A stretch of 64,000 nucleotides of DNA. Source: Dyadobacter chenhuakuii. Its GTDB lineage: Bacteria > Bacteroidota > Bacteroidia > Cytophagales > Spirosomataceae. Below the pieces are notes generated by a model. It saw nothing but the letters and a program-made list of their open reading frames with translations, was not told the origin of the DNA and made no database searches. Below are positions 18,035 through 26,782 of the stretch, piece after piece. A program made the position numbers and the translations under genes. Numbering within the stretch: the stretch's first letter is position 1; the number at the start of each line of letters is the position of its first letter. The stretch is from positions 1,240,001 to 1,304,000 of the forward strand of contig NZ_CP098805.1 in the NCBI RefSeq assembly GCF_023821985.2, read 5' to 3'.

Positions 18035-18071
18035 AAGAATATTTAATTAAGAAGATAAAAAATAAAAAAAT

Positions 18072-19016
18072 TTACTGATAATTTATAAACAAAGAACTAA
18101 TAGATTCATGATCACGGATACGCCCGATGGCTTTTGCGAATAATTCTGCAACCGACAATACGCGTATTTTATCATTCTGTTGCTTCAAAGGAATCGTATC
18201 AGTGATAATCAGCTCTTCCAAAACAGAATTGGCAATATTTTCGTGCGCTTTACCCGACATAATCGCGTGGGTACTAATGGCCCGCACAGAATTGGCCCCT
18301 TTTTCGATAATCAATTCAGCAGCTTTGCAAAGTGTGCCACCGGTGTCAATCAAATCATCCACCAGTACAACATCCATGCCTTCCACATCCCCGATCACCT
18401 GCATACTCGCGATTTCATTTGCCCGTTTCCGGTGCTTATCGCAAAGGATCATATCAACATTCAAAAACTTCGCAAAATTACGCGCCCTCGCTGCTCCACC
18501 CATATCCGGCGACGCAATCAGCAGGTTTTTGAGGTTCAGGGATTTAATGTAGGGAACGAAAATAGACGTTCCTTCCAAATGGTCAACAGGAAGGTCAAAA
18601 AAGCCCTGGATCTGTCCTGCGTGCAAATCAACTGTCATCAGACGATCCACGCCGACAGAAGTAAGCAGGTTAGCAACCACTTTCGCAGCAATCGCCACAC
18701 GTGGCTTATCTTTACGGTCCTGCCTAGCGTAACCAAAGTAAGGAATTACTACAGTCACATAATGAGCAGAAGCGCGACGTGCGGCATCCACCATTAAAAG
18801 CAATTCCATCAGATTGTCAGCCGGAGGAAAAGTGGACTGGATCAGGAAAACGTCGCACCCTCTAACCGATTCTTCGAAGCTGGGCGAAAGCTCTCCGTCA
18901 CTGAATTTCCTTAATGTATAACCTCCCAGCTCTTTGCCATAATACCTGGCAATGTCTTTGGCCAAATATTCGGATTGACTTCCCGAAAATATTTTTACTG
19001 TATTAAATGAACCCAT
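18072..19016 (-). CDS. prs: Ribose-phosphate pyrophosphokinase (PRPP synthetase)
   Basis: A 314-residue class I enzyme making PRPP from ribose 5-phosphate and ATP for nucleotide, His and Trp synthesis. Visible blocks are the N-terminal KIFSGSQSEYLAKDIA, the flexible-loop YFGYARQDRKDKPR, MTVDLHAGQIQGFFD, and the PRPP-binding loop VVLVDDLIDTGGTL near residues 215-228. It is probably in an operon with trpS and the PAP2 gene upstream and rplY downstream. Confidence 0.97.
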   Translation of the reverse strand: MGSFNTVKIFSGSQSEYLAKDIARYYGKELGGYTLRKFSDGELSPSFEESVRGCDVFLIQSTFPPADNLMELLLMVDAARRASAHYVTVVIPYFGYARQDRKDKPRVAIAAKVVANLLTSVGVDRLMTVDLHAGQIQGFFDLPVDHLEGTSIFVPYIKSLNLKNLLIASPDMGGAARARNFAKFLNVDMILCDKHRKRANEIASMQVIGDVEGMDVVLVDDLIDTGGTLCKAAELIIEKGANSVRAISTHAIMSGKAHENIANSVLEELIITDTIPLKQQNDKIRVLSVAELFAKAIGRIRDHESISSLFINYQ

Positions 19017-19055
19017 TGGCCAAACTGAAATTTGCGCAAAATTAAATAAAATCGA

Positions 19056-19631
19056 TCAGATACGGTAATATCTGGTCAAAAAAGTATGGTAAAGTTTCAA
19101 ACAAAGCCACCCGACCGTCAGGCCGATCATGCAGCCGATCACAATATCTGCGGGATAATGTACGCCTACATAGACCCTGCTATACGAATAAATAGCGGCC
19201 CAGATGAACAGGAACCACATGTACGGCAATTTTGTCCGTAAAAAAGCAAACCAGGTCATTGCCACAGCAAAACTTGTGGAAGCATGCGATGATGCAAAAC
19301 CATAAAGTCCGCCGCAACCCGTGACCTGATGCACCAAACCCTGCAATTCGGGTTCGTGACAAGGCCTGTACCGAACGAAATAAGGCTTCATAAGTCCGGA
19401 TGTGATCTTATCAGCAATGATCACTGCAATCAGCACAACGGCGAGCTCTGCCAGTCCTTTTTTCCAATCCTTTCTTAAATGGACTGCGATCAGGACAATG
19501 TACATGGGAATCCACGTGTATTTGTATGTGATCCAATACATTAAGGTGTCGAGCCAGGGCACATGCTGACCGTTTAACCAGAGAAAAAGATCCTGGTCGG
19601 AATTGATCAGCATGTCAACGCTTTCTGTCAT
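19056..19631 (-). CDS. PAP2-family membrane phosphatase
   Basis: A 191-residue membrane protein with about five helices. The three-part acid phosphatase signature is complete: KPYFVRYRP (K-x6-RP), YGFASSHAST (a PSGH-like block with the catalytic His), and SRVYVGVHYPADI (SR-x5-H-x3-D). It removes phosphate from a lipid such as phosphatidate, undecaprenyl pyrophosphate or phosphatidylglycerol phosphate on the periplasmic side. Its ATG overlaps the trpS stop by 4 bp (ATGA), so the two are translationally coupled. Confidence 0.9.
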   Translation of the reverse strand: MTESVDMLINSDQDLFLWLNGQHVPWLDTLMYWITYKYTWIPMYIVLIAVHLRKDWKKGLAELAVVLIAVIIADKITSGLMKPYFVRYRPCHEPELQGLVHQVTGCGGLYGFASSHASTSFAVAMTWFAFLRTKLPYMWFLFIWAAIYSYSRVYVGVHYPADIVIGCMIGLTVGWLCLKLYHTFLTRYYRI

Positions 19632-20605
19632 GAGCTGAAACCGAGAACTTTACGGACTTTCGCAATCGTTTCCTGCGCAATAGCGCGCGCTTTCGTCTCG
19701 CCTGCTACAAGGATGGCTTCCAGCTCTTGCTCATTTTCCATATAATAGTTGAAAATGCGGCGCGGCTCAGCGAATTTTTCCAGCATACATTCCAATAATG
19801 CTTGTTTGGCGTGCCCGTAGCCGTAACCGCCATTCAGATAGTTCTGACGCATGGTAGCAACGTCGCTTTCAGAGGCGATGAGGCTGTACAGCTTAAATGT
19901 AATGTCTGTTTCGGGATCCTTTGGTTCTTCCAAGGGCGTGGAGTCAGAAACAATCTTTTTAATCGATTTTTTCAACTCGTTTTCCGGAACGAATATATCA
20001 ATGTAGTTGTGGTAAGACTTACTCATTTTCTGGCCGTCGACGCCCGGAATCGTCATGATGCGCTCGTCAATTTGCGGTTCGGGCAACACCAGCATTTCCT
20101 CTCCGGCGATTTGATTGAAGCGTGTGGCAATGTCCTTTGTCATCTCCAGATGCTGCTTCTGGTCTTTTCCTACCGGGATAATGTTCGCATTATAAAGCAA
20201 GATATCCGCAGCCTGCAAAACCGGGTAAGTAAACAAGCCAGCATTCACATCCGCCAGCTTCTCTGATTTTTCTTTGAAAGACGTCGCATTCGCCAGCATT
20301 GGAAACGGTGTAAAACAATTGAGATACCAAGCCAGTTCAGTATGTTCCTGAATTCTGGACTGTCTCCAAAAAACGTTTTTCTCAAAATCGAAACCGAACG
20401 CTATCCAGGTTGCCGCAATAGCACGTGCATATTCATGTCTTAATTTCCCATCTTTAATAGAAACAAGCGAATGAAGGTCCGCGATAAAAAAGAAGGATTC
20501 ATTGTCAGGGTTTCTTGAAAGTTCAATAGCGGGAACGATCGCCCCCAAAATATTCCCCAAATGGGGCCTTCCACTACTTTGAATGCCTGTTAGGATTCTG
20601 GCCAT
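19628..20605 (-). CDS. trpS: Tryptophan-tRNA ligase
   Basis: A 325-residue class I aminoacyl-tRNA synthetase. The HIGH-like motif lies in SGRPHLGNILGAI near residues 11-23 and the KMSKS loop in DGQKMSKSYHNYI near residues 190-202. It charges tRNA-Trp. It is the first gene of the trpS-PAP2-prs-rplY run. Only 19 bp separate its ATG from the stop of the upstream RelE-type toxin gene. Confidence 0.97.
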   Translation of the reverse strand: MARILTGIQSSGRPHLGNILGAIVPAIELSRNPDNESFFFIADLHSLVSIKDGKLRHEYARAIAATWIAFGFDFEKNVFWRQSRIQEHTELAWYLNCFTPFPMLANATSFKEKSEKLADVNAGLFTYPVLQAADILLYNANIIPVGKDQKQHLEMTKDIATRFNQIAGEEMLVLPEPQIDERIMTIPGVDGQKMSKSYHNYIDIFVPENELKKSIKKIVSDSTPLEEPKDPETDITFKLYSLIASESDVATMRQNYLNGGYGYGHAKQALLECMLEKFAEPRRIFNYYMENEQELEAILVAGETKARAIAQETIAKVRKVLGFSS

Positions 20606-20624
20606 TTATAGTTTGTTACTGGTA

Positions 20625-20948
20625 TTATTTTGTTGAATCAATTATAGAACGAATTTCCTTAATAGGAATAGTTTCTTTTTCGGACTTATCGTAAATGGTA
20701 ATTAACACTAACTCGTTGTCAGTGAACATGAAATGTGTAATTATCCTAATTCCTCCACTTTTGCCTTTCCCTTTACTTTTTACTGGCCATCTGATTTTGA
20801 AAATTTCAGAACCAAGCGGCTTTCCGGTAGTTGGGTTTTCCGTCAGATTTATGATAAGTTTTTGAATGTCTGTGTATAGAGACGGATATTTTTTTGCTAG
20901 CCTTTTGTATTCTCGTCTAAATTCGTGTGTGTAAGTGATTTCAATCAT
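20625..20948 (-). CDS. RelE/ParE-family toxin
   Basis: A 107-residue basic protein. The N-terminal FRREYKRLAKKYPSLYTDI is the helical hairpin, followed by PLGSEIFKIRWPVKSKGKGKSGGIRII, whose K-S-K-G-K-G-K-S-G-G run is typical of one branch of RelE/ParE toxins, and LVLITIYDKSEKETI, the closing strand. Such toxins are usually ribosome-dependent mRNases, though ParE members act on gyrase; the sequence does not decide. It follows its antitoxin gene by 11 bp. Confidence 0.85.
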   Translation of the reverse strand: MIEITYTHEFRREYKRLAKKYPSLYTDIQKLIINLTENPTTGKPLGSEIFKIRWPVKSKGKGKSGGIRIITHFMFTDNELVLITIYDKSEKETIPIKEIRSIIDSTK

Positions 20949-20959
20949 TGATAAATGTG

Positions 20960-21196
20960 CTAATCTTTGAATAAATCGTTGATGTGAGGTTTTGGTAATT
21001 TCCCTTCCTTCATAAGTTTCACTTCTTTCAATCCCCGGGCTAGCGAATCAAGTATCTTTTGCTTCCTCAACTTAGCTTGTAATTGCTCCCATTCTTCATT
21101 TGGAACAACGACAGCGGTTTTTTTAGTATACTCCTTCAATAAAAATGGACGGTTCATAGCTTTCTCCTGATTATCAGTTTTTAAGAGATTTTCCAA
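20960..21196 (-). CDS. Antitoxin of a type II pair with the downstream RelE-like toxin
   Basis: A short protein of 78 residues, or 65 if it starts at the internal Met14 (MNRPFLLKEYTKK), which better fits family starts. It is charged and helical (EEWEQLQAKLRKQKILDSLARGLKEVKLMKEGK), as expected for the toxin-wrapping half. The gene order antitoxin then toxin and the 11-bp spacing are typical of autoregulated type II modules. A DNA-binding N-terminus is probable but not sharply recognisable. Confidence 0.75.
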   Translation of the reverse strand: MENLLKTDNQEKAMNRPFLLKEYTKKTAVVVPNEEWEQLQAKLRKQKILDSLARGLKEVKLMKEGKLPKPHINDLFKD

Positions 21197-21240
21197 TTTC
21201 TAATTTGTCAAAATTCGTTAAATTGAATCACAAAACGTAG

Positions 21241-21248
21241 TAAATTTG
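21241..21248 (+). promoter_or_regulatory. Possible -7 promoter box of the DUF2461 gene
   Basis: TAAATTTG matches TAnnTTTG. A TTG at 21223-21225 lies 15 bp upstream, somewhat short for a -33 element. The start codon is 25 bp downstream. Confidence 0.4.
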
Positions 21249-21273
21249 AATTTTATAGCTTCACCAAGATACG

Positions 21274-21945
21274 ATGGAATCCAAAACACTTCACTTTTTA
21301 AGTCAACTAGCCGAAAATAATAACAGGGATTGGTTCCAGCAAAATAGAAAGGATTACGATGCAGCAAAGGCGGATTTGGAGCAACTGGTCGCTTACCTGA
21401 TCCAGGAAGTGGGCAAGTTTCAGGATCTGGGCAATTTGCAAGTCAAAGAATGTATTTTCAGGATCAACCGCGATATCCGGTTTTCAAAAAATAAAGCACC
21501 CTACAAAAATAACCTGAGTGCGGGCATCGGCCCGGGTGGCAAGGGCTCCGGGAAAATCGACTATTATCTTCAAATACAGCCAGGTAACAAGACGTTTCTG
21601 GGCGGCGGCATGTGGGAAACCACACCCGAGCAACTGGCCAGATTTCGTCAGGAGATCGATTACAATGCGGATGAGTTGAAGCAGATTATCCATGACAAAG
21701 AATTTCATGCCTATTACCCGAACATCGAAGGCGAGGCTTTGAAAACGACGCCAAAAGGTTACGCCAAAGATCATCCTGAGATTGAGCTCCTGAAACAGAA
21801 GCAACTTTTTTTCTCTCACACTTTCACAGATAAAGAAGTGGCTTCCAAGGACTTTGGAAAAATGGTCGTAAAAGGCATTTCGATCCTTAAACCTTTTACG
21901 GATTATATGAATTATGTTATATATGAACAGCCTGCGGAGTCCTGA
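21274..21945 (+). CDS. DUF2461 domain-containing protein
   Basis: A 223-residue soluble protein that fits DUF2461 from end to end. It has TLHFLSQLAENNNRDWFQQNRKDYDAA at the start, FRINRDIRFSKNKAPYKNNLSAGIGPGG in the first third, and YYLQIQPGNKTFLGGGMWETTPEQLARFRQEID in the middle. The family is widespread in Bacteroidota and has no established activity. It is probably transcribed alone, 54 bp upstream of dnaE on the same strand. Confidence 0.85.
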   Translation: MESKTLHFLSQLAENNNRDWFQQNRKDYDAAKADLEQLVAYLIQEVGKFQDLGNLQVKECIFRINRDIRFSKNKAPYKNNLSAGIGPGGKGSGKIDYYLQIQPGNKTFLGGGMWETTPEQLARFRQEIDYNADELKQIIHDKEFHAYYPNIEGEALKTTPKGYAKDHPEIELLKQKQLFFSHTFTDKEVASKDFGKMVVKGISILKPFTDYMNYVIYEQPAES

Positions 21946-21999
21946 ATCTGAGTGCCTGCCTTTCTGATTAGTCCACAATTCCAAATTACATTTTAGCGT

Positions 22000-24900
22000 A
22001 TGCAATTTTCACACTTGCACTGCCACACCCAATTTTCACTTCTCGACGGTGCGGCGGATATAAAAAAGCTTTTCAAAAAGGCCAAGGAAGACAATATGCC
22101 TGCCGTTGCCATCACGGATCATGGAAACATGTTTGGCGTGTTCGAATTTGTAGCGGAAGGCAATAAGCAGGGAATTAAGCCGATTGTAGGATGCGAATTT
22201 TATGTGGTGGAAGACCGGCATATCCGACAGTTTACAAAAGATAAAAAGGACGTCCGGCATCACCAGTTGCTGCTGGCAAAAGACGAACAGGGATACAAAA
22301 ACCTGGTTAAAATGTGTTCGCTCGGCTTTATAGAGGGAATGTATGGCAAGTATCCCCGGATTGATAAAGAGCTGATTGTCAAGTATCATAAGGGATTAAT
22401 TGCCACGACTTGCTGCATTGGAGCTATTATTCCGAAGACCATTTTAAGAAAGAGTGAAGAGGAAGCGGAGAGGGAATTTAAATGGTGGCTGGATCTGTTC
22501 GGAGAAGATTTCTATGTGGAATTGCAACGCCATGAGATCCGCGATCAATTAATTGTGAACCAGGTTCTTGTCAAATTTGCCAGGAAATACAATGTTAAGA
22601 TTATCGCCTCCAATGACTCGCATTATGTGGATCAGGAAGACTGGAATGCGCATGATATCTTGCTGTGTATCAATACGGGCGATAAGCAAAGCACGCCTTC
22701 GGCAAAGGATTTTGACGATGATAAAGGCATTCCGAAAGGCTCGCGTTTCGCGTTTTTCAATGATCAGTTTTATTTCAAAAACACCAGCGAAATGATGAAG
22801 CTGTTCAACGACTTGCCCGAGTCGCTGGACAATACGAATGAAATTGTAGATAAAATAAAAGCCCTGGATCTGCGGAAAGATATTCTGCTGCCTAATTTCC
22901 CGATTCCCGAAGAATTTAAGACGCATACTTTGTCGGAAATGTTTGGTAAAAAGGAGCTTACGGCCGATGTGTTAAACCAGTGGGAATATCTCAAACACCT
23001 TACATTCGAAGGGGCGAAGTTCAAATATGGAACGATAACGCCTGAGATAGAGGACCGTCTGAACTTTGAGCTGCAAACGATCCGGAACATGGGTTTTCCG
23101 GGTTACTTCCTGATCGTGGCCGATTTTATTGACGCAGGCCGCAAAATGGGCGTTTTCATTGGTCCAGGACGTGGTTCGGCAGCCGGCTCCGTGGTGGCCT
23201 ATTGCACCGGGATCACCAACATTGACCCGATCAAGTACGACCTGCTTTTCGAGCGTTTCCTGAATCCTGACCGTATTTCACTTCCTGATATTGATACGGA
23301 TTTCGATGATGAAGGCCGTCAGAAAGTGATCGATTATGTTGTTAAAAAATATGGCTATAACCAGGTTGCGCAAATTGTAACATACGGCACGATGGCCGCC
23401 AAATCGGCGATCAAGGACGTAGCGCGCGTGATGGACCTGCCGCTTGCAGATGCTAATATGCTCGCGAAACTTGTTCCGGACAAGCCCACCTATAATATGA
23501 CGCTTAACCGGATCTTTACAGCGCCGCTGGAAGGAGAGGGGAGTTTGACGAAGAAAGAAGGAATTGCGCCTGAGGAGTTGGATAATGTGAAGAAAATGCG
23601 CGCTATTGCACTAGGCAACGACTTGCAGGCAAGCGTTTTACAAGAAGCAAGAAGGCTGGAAGGAACTGTGCGAAACACGGGAATTCACGCAGCAGGGATC
23701 ATTATCGCTCCAAGTGATTTAACTGAAATCATTCCCGTAAGCACATCCAAAGATTCCGACTTCCTGATTACGCAATATCAGGGGAAGATTATTGAAGATG
23801 CGGGGGTTATTAAGATGGACTTTTTGGGTCTGCGAAACCTGACGATCATTAAGGAAGCATTGCGGCTGATCAAGCAGAACCATAATGTCGATATAGTGAT
23901 CGACGACATTCCGCTGGACGATCCCAAAGTGTTTGAATTGTTCCAGAGAGGTGAAACCAACGCGATTTTCCAGTTTGAATCCGATGGGATGAAAAAATAT
24001 ATGCGCGACCTGATCCCCGATCGTTTCGAGCACTTGATCGCCATGAACGCATTATACCGCCCGGGTCCGATCGCCTACATTCCGAACTTCATCCGCCGTA
24101 AAAATGGATTAGAGGAAGTAACATATGATTTACCGGAACTGGAAGAGTATCTGGCGGATACATACGGGATTACGGTTTACCAGGAGCAAGTAATGCTTCT
24201 GTCCCAAAAGCTGGGCGGATTCACCAAAGGACAAGCTGATACATTGCGTAAAGCAATGGGTAAGAAGCAGATAGAAACGCTGAACAAAATGAAGGGCGAC
24301 TTCATGAAAGGCGGCGCGGAGAAAGGCCTGGATACCAAAAAGCTCGAAAAGATCTGGACGGACTGGGAGGCTTTTGCATCTTATGCATTTAACAAATCCC
24401 ACTCGACATGCTACGCCTTCGTTGCTTACCAGACAGCCTATCTGAAAGCGCATTATACCGCAGAATACATGTCTGCTGTATTGACGAGCTCGCTGGGCAA
24501 CATTGAAAAGATCACATTCTTCATGGAGGAATGTAAAGCGCAGGGATTGAAGGTTTTAGGGCCGGATATTAATGAGTCTGACAGGCAGTTCAATGCAAAT
24601 AAGAAAAGTGAGATCCGTTTTGGACTGGCAGGTGTGAAGGGAAGCGGCGACGCGGCCGTGGAATCCATCATCGAGGAGAGGAATCAGAACGGGCCGTTTA
24701 AAGATATATTTGATTTTATCATTCGCGTCAACCTGCGAACCGTTAATAAGAAGACGATAGAAAGTCTGGCTTATGCAGGTGGATTCGACTGTTTTCCGGA
24801 ATATCACCGTGCGCAGTATTTTGCAACCGAGCCGGGAGAGTCAGGAACATTTATTGAAAAATTGATCCGTTACGCCAATAATTATCATGCAGAAAAGGCC

Positions 24901-25650
24901 TCGGCACAGTCGTCGCTTTTTGGTGCATTTGGTGGAAATGAAATATTGATGTCTAAGCCGAAGGCAGCCGAGGTTATGCCTTGGGATGATCTGGCGAAGC
25001 TGCGTTATGAGCAGGATGTGGTTGGTTTTTATATTTCCGGGCATCCACTGGATACATTCAGGGTAGAGCTTGACAACTTCTGTAACTGCACGGTAGACAA
25101 GGTGATGGAGATCGGTGAAAACGAACGGGCACCCAAATATTTTGGCAAGGAAATCAATGTGGGCGGAATCGTAACGAGTGCGCAGGAACGCATGTCGCGG
25201 AATGGCAGCTTGTTTATGATCTTCAAAATCGAGGATTACCGCGGCTCGATGGAAATGCTTTTGGGTGGTGAGGATTACATTCGTTTCAAAAATTACTTAC
25301 AGGTTGGTCAGTTCCTGTACATTAAAGGCAAGGTGCAGAACCGCTGGAAACAGGAAGATCAGTTTGAGTTTAAAATTTCTCAGATCCAGCTGCTGACCGA
25401 AATCCGTGAGAAGATGTGCCGCAAGATCCGTATAAACCTGACTTTGGATCAGATTGACGCGCAGTTTATTCATTTGCTTAACGAAACCTTTGGTAATCAC
25501 CCCGGTGCGTGCGCGGTAAATATGACCGTTGTAGATCCTGAAACGCATTTGGAAGTGGAAATGGTGTCGCGCGGTTACCGGGTTGCGCCTACGAATGAAC
25601 TGTTCAAAGTGCTCAATGGATTTCATGGGGTAAAATTCTTTTTAAACTAA
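22000..25650 (+). CDS. dnaE: DNA polymerase III alpha subunit
   Basis: A 1216-residue replicative polymerase. The PHP domain opens it (HLHCHTQFSLLDGA). The family C polymerase core carries GPGRGSAAGSVVAYC near residue 390 and LPDIDTDFDDEGR near residue 428, with the catalytic Asp residues. HhH and OB-fold segments follow toward residues 1010-1110 (VGGIVTSAQERMSRNGSLFMIFKIEDY). It lacks the N-terminal exonuclease of PolC, so it is the DnaE type. No holoenzyme partner is adjacent. Confidence 0.97.
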   Translation: MQFSHLHCHTQFSLLDGAADIKKLFKKAKEDNMPAVAITDHGNMFGVFEFVAEGNKQGIKPIVGCEFYVVEDRHIRQFTKDKKDVRHHQLLLAKDEQGYKNLVKMCSLGFIEGMYGKYPRIDKELIVKYHKGLIATTCCIGAIIPKTILRKSEEEAEREFKWWLDLFGEDFYVELQRHEIRDQLIVNQVLVKFARKYNVKIIASNDSHYVDQEDWNAHDILLCINTGDKQSTPSAKDFDDDKGIPKGSRFAFFNDQFYFKNTSEMMKLFNDLPESLDNTNEIVDKIKALDLRKDILLPNFPIPEEFKTHTLSEMFGKKELTADVLNQWEYLKHLTFEGAKFKYGTITPEIEDRLNFELQTIRNMGFPGYFLIVADFIDAGRKMGVFIGPGRGSAAGSVVAYCTGITNIDPIKYDLLFERFLNPDRISLPDIDTDFDDEGRQKVIDYVVKKYGYNQVAQIVTYGTMAAKSAIKDVARVMDLPLADANMLAKLVPDKPTYNMTLNRIFTAPLEGEGSLTKKEGIAPEELDNVKKMRAIALGNDLQASVLQEARRLEGTVRNTGIHAAGIIIAPSDLTEIIPVSTSKDSDFLITQYQGKIIEDAGVIKMDFLGLRNLTIIKEALRLIKQNHNVDIVIDDIPLDDPKVFELFQRGETNAIFQFESDGMKKYMRDLIPDRFEHLIAMNALYRPGPIAYIPNFIRRKNGLEEVTYDLPELEEYLADTYGITVYQEQVMLLSQKLGGFTKGQADTLRKAMGKKQIETLNKMKGDFMKGGAEKGLDTKKLEKIWTDWEAFASYAFNKSHSTCYAFVAYQTAYLKAHYTAEYMSAVLTSSLGNIEKITFFMEECKAQGLKVLGPDINESDRQFNANKKSEIRFGLAGVKGSGDAAVESIIEERNQNGPFKDIFDFIIRVNLRTVNKKTIESLAYAGGFDCFPEYHRAQYFATEPGESGTFIEKLIRYANNYHAEKASAQSSLFGAFGGNEILMSKPKAAEVMPWDDLAKLRYEQDVVGFYISGHPLDTFRVELDNFCNCTVDKVMEIGENERAPKYFGKEINVGGIVTSAQERMSRNGSLFMIFKIEDYRGSMEMLLGGEDYIRFKNYLQVGQFLYIKGKVQNRWKQEDQFEFKISQIQLLTEIREKMCRKIRINLTLDQIDAQFIHLLNETFGNHPGACAVNMTVVDPETHLEVEMVSRGYRVAPTNELFKVLNGFHGVKFFLN

Positions 25651-25737
25651 CCTGATGCAGGGAGAATCAGGAACTTTTAGTGACTTATAATCCTTATTAT
25701 ATCAGATTTATAAAAAAACATTAGACATTTTTTCGAC

Positions 25738-26073
25738 ATGGGAAAAGCACTTGAAATTACCGATAGCACCTTTGAAGATCTCATCCAGGGAGATAAACCA
25801 GTACTTGTTGACTTTTGGGCTGAATGGTGCGGTCCTTGTAAAATGATCGGACCGGTTGTAGAACAATTGGCCGGTGAATATGAGGGCAAGGCAGTTATTG
25901 GTAAAATGGATGTGGATATGAACTCTTCGATACCAGCTAAATTCGGTATTCGCAGTATCCCAACATTGATGATTTTTAAAGGCGGACAATTAGTAGATAA
26001 AGTTGTAGGTGTTGTGCCAAAAACAACTTTGGAAGATAAATTAAACGCACAAATCGAGGCTACTGTTTTGTAG
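25738..26073 (+). CDS. trxA: Thioredoxin
   Basis: A 111-residue classical thioredoxin. The active site WAEWCGPCKMIGP near residues 28-40 gives the redox pair C32-x2-C35, and the cis-Pro lies in IRSIPTLMIFKGG. It has no signal peptide, so it reduces cytosolic disulfides such as those of ribonucleotide reductase and peroxiredoxins. It lies 87 bp downstream of dnaE and has its own strong terminator. Confidence 0.96.
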   Translation: MGKALEITDSTFEDLIQGDKPVLVDFWAEWCGPCKMIGPVVEQLAGEYEGKAVIGKMDVDMNSSIPAKFGIRSIPTLMIFKGGQLVDKVVGVVPKTTLEDKLNAQIEATVL

Positions 26074-26095
26074 TAAGCGTTTTGTAGAAAGACTA

Positions 26096-26122
26096 AAAGC
26101 TTCCATCCGGAAGCTTTTTTTT
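26096..26122 (+). terminator. Rho-independent terminator of trxA
   Basis: AAAGCTTCC (26096-26104) pairs with GGAAGCTTT (26109-26117) around ATCC, followed by T to 26122. Confidence 0.9.
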
Positions 26123-26133
26123 GTGAGCACTAG

Positions 26134-26164
26134 TTTGGAAATGGTATATAATTATATACCTTTG
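26134..26164 (+). promoter_or_regulatory. hicAB promoter overlapped by an 18-bp palindromic operator
   Basis: TTTG (26134-26137), a 19-bp spacer and TACCTTTG (26157-26164) match the Bacteroidota promoter consensus. A perfect palindrome, GGTATATAATTATATACC at 26143-26160, fills the spacer and enters the -7 box. It is the likely site for HicB autorepression. The hicA ATG is 27 bp downstream. Confidence 0.7.
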
Positions 26165-26190
26165 AATTCAACACTTTGCTCACACTATCA

Positions 26191-26382
26191 ATGAAATATT
26201 CAGAGTTTCACCGTATCATACGGCGTAATGGCTGGTTGCTTGTCAGGACGCGAGGCAGTCATTGTCTTTATAAGAAAGACGGCGTTACTTATGCTGTGGC
26301 CAATCACGGTTCCAAAGAGATGGCGGAGCCTACGCGTTTGGCGGCGATCAAAATTATGGGCTTAGACATACAAAAAAGATGA
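26191..26382 (+). CDS. hicA: HicA-type mRNA interferase toxin
   Basis: The start at ATG 26191 gives 63 residues; an upstream TTG at 26176 in the same frame is less likely because HicA proteins begin at MKYSEFHRI-like residues. The fold is a small double-stranded RNA-binding-like domain. RRNGWLLVRTRGSHCLYKKDG carries the catalytic His, and a second conserved His lies in VANHGSKEMAEPTRLAAIKIMGL. It cleaves mRNA when not bound by HicB. It overlaps hicB by 4 bp (ATGA). Confidence 0.88.
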   Translation: MKYSEFHRIIRRNGWLLVRTRGSHCLYKKDGVTYAVANHGSKEMAEPTRLAAIKIMGLDIQKR

Positions 26383-26774
26383 AAATCATTAAGGTGCTCA
26401 TAGGGCGAAGTAAAGATTTTTACGGTGCGCATTCTATGAATGTAAAAGGCATCAATGGTGGCGGGGAGACTATCGAAGAAGTTAAAAAGTCAGTGATGGA
26501 ATGCATTGAGATCATCAAGACTTTTGATGACAAAAATATCCCAGCTGCCTTAAAAGGCGAGTATGAAATTGAGTGGCGGCTGGATGTAGGCAGCTTTTTG
26601 CAATATTACAAAGGTATTTTTAGCCAAACGGGCATTGCGCGCTTGACTGGAATCAATGAAAAGCTCTTAAACCACTATGCTTCCGGTTTGAAAAAGCCCC
26701 GTCCCGCGCAAGCGAAAAAGATTGAAGCTGCACTGCACCAACTGGGCAGTGAGCTTCTGGCGTTGAAATTGTAG
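26379..26774 (+). CDS. hicB: HicB-type antitoxin with C-terminal helix-turn-helix
   Basis: A 131-residue protein. The N-terminal half is the partial RNase H-like HicB fold (KVLIGRSKDFYGAHSM, then GETIEEVKKSVMECIE). The C-terminal half is an XRE-like HTH near residues 80-125 (SQTGIARLTGINEKLLNHYASG). It neutralises HicA and should bind the palindrome in the promoter. The gene order is toxin first, as is common for hicAB. It ends 8 bp from a convergent gene with no clear terminator between them. Confidence 0.88.
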   Translation: MKIIKVLIGRSKDFYGAHSMNVKGINGGGETIEEVKKSVMECIEIIKTFDDKNIPAALKGEYEIEWRLDVGSFLQYYKGIFSQTGIARLTGINEKLLNHYASGLKKPRPAQAKKIEAALHQLGSELLALKL

Positions 26775-26782
26775 CGATCAGT

